A stretch of 64,000 bases of DNA from NCBI RefSeq assembly GCF_000145035.1, contig NC_014387.1, forward strand, positions 1,788,001 through 1,852,000, in the 5' to 3' direction. The notes below the pieces were generated by a model that saw only the letters and a list, made by a program, of their open reading frames with translations, had not been told where the DNA came from and searched no databases. Origin of the DNA: Butyrivibrio proteoclasticus B316 (GTDB taxonomy: Bacteria; Bacillota; Clostridia; Lachnospirales; Lachnospiraceae). A program made the position numbers and the translations under genes. Of the stretch, positions 61,424 through 64,000 are shown piece after piece (positions within the stretch are counted from its first letter, which is position 1; each line of letters begins with the position of its first letter).

Positions 61424-63178
61424 ATGAGTTTTGATAACTGTAAGCAGCTCATGCTTGGCAATAAGGCAGTTGCCCGCGGGCTTTTCGAAGCCGGAGTCTG
61501 TTTTATCTCAAGTTATCCCGGAACTCCCAGTACCGAGGTAACTGAAGAAGCTGCTAAATATGATGAAATATACTGCGAGTGGGCGCCCAATGAGAAGGTA
61601 GCTATGGAATCTGCTTTTGGTGCTTCTCTCGCCGGTCGAAGAGCCTTTTGTGCTCAGAAGCACGTTGGTCTTAACGTTGCAGCAGATCCTCTTTATACAA
61701 TGTCATACACAGGTGTCAATGCAGGCCTTGTTATTGTTGTTGCCGATGATGCAGGAATGCATTCATCTCAAAATGAACAGGATTCAAGACATCATGCAAT
61801 TGCAGCCAAAGTGCCTATGATTGAGCCTTCAGATTCTGCAGAAGCACTTGAATATACTAAGCTTGCATATGAAATCTCAGAAAAGTTCGACACTCCTGTC
61901 CTTCTCAAAATGTGTACAAGAGTTGCTCATTCACAGTCAATTGTTGAGACCGGTGAAAGAATCGTTCCCGATAAACCTTATGAGAAAAACATAGCTAAAT
62001 ATGTCATGATGCCGGGTAATGCCAAAAAGCGTCACCCGATAGTTGAACAGCGTACAAAAGATCTGATAGCTTACGCTGAAAACTGTCCTCTTAACAGAGT
62101 TGAAATGGGTGATACCAAAATAGGTATTATCACCTGCTCTACATCCTATCAGTATGTAAAAGAAGTATTTGGCGAAAACGTAAGTGTATTAAAGCTTGGC
62201 ATGACCAATCCTCTACCTGAAAAACTCATCAGGGATTTTGCAGCCAAAGTTGAAAAACTCTACGTTGTAGAAGAACTTGATCCAATTATTGAAAACCATG
62301 TTAAAGCTCTTGGACTGAAAGTAACAGGCAAAGACCTACTTCCAATATGTGATGAGTTTTCTCAAACACTCATAGCAAAAGCTTTTGGCTTGGAGACAGC
62401 AGACTCTTTTGCCCTCGAAGAAAATATACCAAACAGACCGCCTGTAATGTGCGCAGGCTGTCCTCACAGAGGGTTGTTCTACACTCTCAAAAAGAATAAC
62501 TGTACTGTTCTTGGCGATATCGGTTGCTACACTCTTGGCGCAGTTCCTCCACTCGGAGCAATAGAGATGACACTTTGCATGGGGGCATCAATTGGAGCAC
62601 TTCATGGTTTTAACAAGGTAAGAGGCGCAGAAAGTGAACATAAAACTGTAGCTGTTATAGGCGATTCTACATTCATGCACTCAGGTATGACCGGGCTTGC
62701 AAATGTTGCATATAACCAGTCTAATTCAACTATCATAATCGTTGATAACTCTATTACCGGAATGACAGGACATCAGCAGAACCCGACAACAGGCTATAAC
62801 ATTAAGGGCGATCCTGCCGGAAAGATCGATCTTGAAGCTCTGTGCAGAGCTATGGGCTTTGAACGAGTAAGAGTTGTTGATCCATATAATCTTGAAGAAT
62901 GCGACAAAGTTCTCAAAGAGGAATTAGCAGCCAATGCTCCTTCTGTAATCATTTCCAGAAGGCCTTGCGCTCTTCTTAAATATGTTAAGCACAATCCTCC
63001 TCTTAAGGTAAATACTGATAAGTGCGTAGGCTGCAAATCCTGCATGAGAATTGGCTGTCCTGCTATTTCTATGAAAAATGGCAAGGCAAATATCGATACG
63101 ACTCTTTGCGTAGGCTGCAATGTTTGTAGCCAGCTTTGTCCAGTAGGAGCATTTGAGTCTCCGGAAAGGAAGGCTTGA
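61424..63178 (+). CDS. iorA: Indolepyruvate:ferredoxin oxidoreductase alpha subunit
   Basis: Oxidatively decarboxylates aryl pyruvates from aromatic amino acids to aryl-acetyl-CoA, reducing ferredoxin. 584 residues. An N-terminal pyrimidine-binding domain (LGNKAVARGLFEAGVCFISS; YPGTPSTEVTE) precedes a TPP-binding domain (CAGCPHRGLFYTLKKN; GDIGCYTLGAVPPLGAIEMT). At the C-terminus are two [4Fe-4S] motifs, CVGCKSCMRIGCP and CVGCNVCSQLCP. TAGGAGG precedes the ATG. It overlaps or abuts iorB. Confidence 0.96.
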   Translation: MSFDNCKQLMLGNKAVARGLFEAGVCFISSYPGTPSTEVTEEAAKYDEIYCEWAPNEKVAMESAFGASLAGRRAFCAQKHVGLNVAADPLYTMSYTGVNAGLVIVVADDAGMHSSQNEQDSRHHAIAAKVPMIEPSDSAEALEYTKLAYEISEKFDTPVLLKMCTRVAHSQSIVETGERIVPDKPYEKNIAKYVMMPGNAKKRHPIVEQRTKDLIAYAENCPLNRVEMGDTKIGIITCSTSYQYVKEVFGENVSVLKLGMTNPLPEKLIRDFAAKVEKLYVVEELDPIIENHVKALGLKVTGKDLLPICDEFSQTLIAKAFGLETADSFALEENIPNRPPVMCAGCPHRGLFYTLKKNNCTVLGDIGCYTLGAVPPLGAIEMTLCMGASIGALHGFNKVRGAESEHKTVAVIGDSTFMHSGMTGLANVAYNQSNSTIIIVDNSITGMTGHQQNPTTGYNIKGDPAGKIDLEALCRAMGFERVRVVDPYNLEECDKVLKEELAANAPSVIISRRPCALLKYVKHNPPLKVNTDKCVGCKSCMRIGCPAISMKNGKANIDTTLCVGCNVCSQLCPVGAFESPERKA

Positions 63179-63183
63179 TCAAT

Positions 63184-63759
63184 ATGGAAACTAAGAATAT
63201 TATGATCGTTGGCGTTGGAGGACAGGGGTCTCTTCTTGCCAGTAAATTACTTGGACATCTTTTGCTTAATCAGGGATATGATGTCAAAGTATCTGAAGTT
63301 CATGGAATGAGTCAAAGAGGAGGCAGCGTTGTCACATACGTAAGATATGGTGATAAGGTCTACTCTCCTGTTATAGATAAAGGCGAAGCTGACTTCATTG
63401 TTTCTTTTGAAGCTCTCGAAGCAGCCAGATGGCTTCCATTTCTCAAAAAAGATGGACAGATTGTCACAAATACTCAGCAGATAGATCCAATGCCTGTTAT
63501 CACAGGTGCTGCTGAATATCCTAAAAAGCTTATAAATAAATTAAAGGAAAGCGGCGCTAAAGTCGATGCGCTCGACTGCTTGTCACTGGCTACGGAAGCC
63601 GGTTCAGCAAAAGCTGTTAATATTGTCCTTCTCGGAAGACTCTCTCACTACTTTGACCTTCCGGAAGAAGCATGGATGAAATCACTAGAAGCCAATGTTC
63701 CATCCAAATTCCTTGAAATGAACAAAAAGGCTTTTGAGCTTGGAAAAAATCACGCTTAA
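63184..63759 (+). CDS. iorB: Indolepyruvate:ferredoxin oxidoreductase beta subunit
   Basis: Gamma-type domain subunit of the IOR complex, 191 residues from ATG 63184 (METKNIMIVGVGGQGSLLAS). GGAAAGGAAGG lies about ten bases upstream. Family motifs are GVGGQGSLLASKLLG near 9 and SEVHGMSQRGGSVVTYVRYG near 39. An upstream TTG (63175) overlaps the iorA end but is less likely. Together with iorA it forms the complete two-subunit enzyme. Confidence 0.94.
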   Translation: METKNIMIVGVGGQGSLLASKLLGHLLLNQGYDVKVSEVHGMSQRGGSVVTYVRYGDKVYSPVIDKGEADFIVSFEALEAARWLPFLKKDGQIVTNTQQIDPMPVITGAAEYPKKLINKLKESGAKVDALDCLSLATEAGSAKAVNIVLLGRLSHYFDLPEEAWMKSLEANVPSKFLEMNKKAFELGKNHA

Positions 63760-63816
63760 TACTTATTTACCAATAACTAACGAACATTTATGGGAAAAGT
63801 TTGCCGGGAGAATATC

Positions 63817-64000
63817 ATGGAAAAATATTATCAACAGGATATAGAAACAGCATCCGAAGAAAAGCTTCGCGAAATACAGAGTCAAAAACTTGTAGAGCAG
63901 GTAAAACACGTTTGGGACAATGTTCCATATTATCGCAAAAAAATGGAAGAAAAAGGTATAACACCAGATGACATCAAATCTATAGATGATCTTCACAAGC
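63817..64000 (+). CDS. paaK: Phenylacetate-CoA ligase (partial, runs off right edge)
   Basis: The first 61 codons from ATG 63817, with CGGGAG six bases upstream. The N-terminus (MEKYYQQDIETASEEKL, then VWDNVPYYRKKMEEKG) fits PaaK-type aryl-CoA ligases, in which the NVPYYRKK segment is well conserved. It follows iorB by 57 bases without a terminator. Pairing with iorAB is known from anaerobes, where the ligase interconverts aryl-acetyl-CoA and the free acid with ATP gain. The catalytic part lies outside the window. Confidence 0.85.
   Translation, partial: MEKYYQQDIETASEEKLREIQSQKLVEQVKHVWDNVPYYRKKMEEKGITPDDIKSIDDLHK

Noticed and set aside
1..64000. tRNA, rRNA, insertion sequences or prophage genes
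   Set aside because: No cloverleaf, rRNA block, transposase, integrase or phage structural gene was recognised on either strand.

Overview
The window looks like a chromosomal segment of an anaerobic, Gram-positive, fibre-degrading Lachnospiraceae bacterium, probably Butyrivibrio or a close relative. The reasons are the AT-rich DNA with strong AGGAGG-type ribosome binding sites, the clostridial gene blocks (recG-rsmD-coaD; mre-PBP2-rodA; mutS-mutL-miaA), an indolepyruvate:ferredoxin oxidoreductase, a giant acyl-CoA dehydratase activase, and two secreted multimodular cellulases with Asp-Pro-Thr linkers. This assignment is inference from gene content; no database search was possible. I see no rRNA, tRNA, CRISPR array, insertion sequence or prophage.

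Layout. 0-10.8 kb (minus strand): asp23-fakA, a terminator, then recG-degV-parE-parC-rsmD-coaD and a partial coiled-coil gene. 11.0 kb: rpmB on the plus strand with its own promoter and terminator. 11.3-15.6 kb (minus): a four-gene cassette of a degenerate hybrid sensor, a rhomboid-like membrane protein with a zinc ribbon, a sigma-factor-like protein without promoter-binding parts, and a small unknown. 15.8-20.1 kb (plus): a 1416-residue 2-hydroxyacyl-CoA dehydratase activase. 20.2-24.6 kb (minus): a surface protein with InlB-type repeats, a small unknown and a cytidylate-kinase-like protein. 24.6-29.9 kb: aroB-lspA-rluD, sepF, an HlyD-like protein and a P-loop protein. 29.9-48.1 kb: a long minus-strand series, pepT-miaB-mutS-mutL-miaA-Met gamma-lyase-radC-mreB-mreC-mreD-PBP2-rodA-mgsA-DD-carboxypeptidase, joining DNA repair, tRNA modification and cell elongation. 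48.1-54.5 kb: a glycogen-debranching-like protein, a DUF1292 protein, a UvrD-like helicase, gltX and dut. 54.7-59.1 kb: GH5 and GH9 cellulases. 59.5-64 kb: an acyl-CoA synthetase divergent from iorA-iorB-paaK (the last truncated by the window edge).

A recurring feature is proteins that keep a family fold but lose the active residues. The hybrid sensor lacks the phospho-acceptor His and the ATPase domain; the rhomboid lacks the catalytic GxSG; the sigma-like protein lacks regions 2.3/2.4 and 4; the debranching enzyme has all three GH13 catalytic acids replaced; and MgsA has Ala at the catalytic Asp. The strongest candidates for something undescribed are the 11.3-15.6 kb cassette and the symmetric pair of operator-like sites between the acyl-CoA synthetase and iorA.
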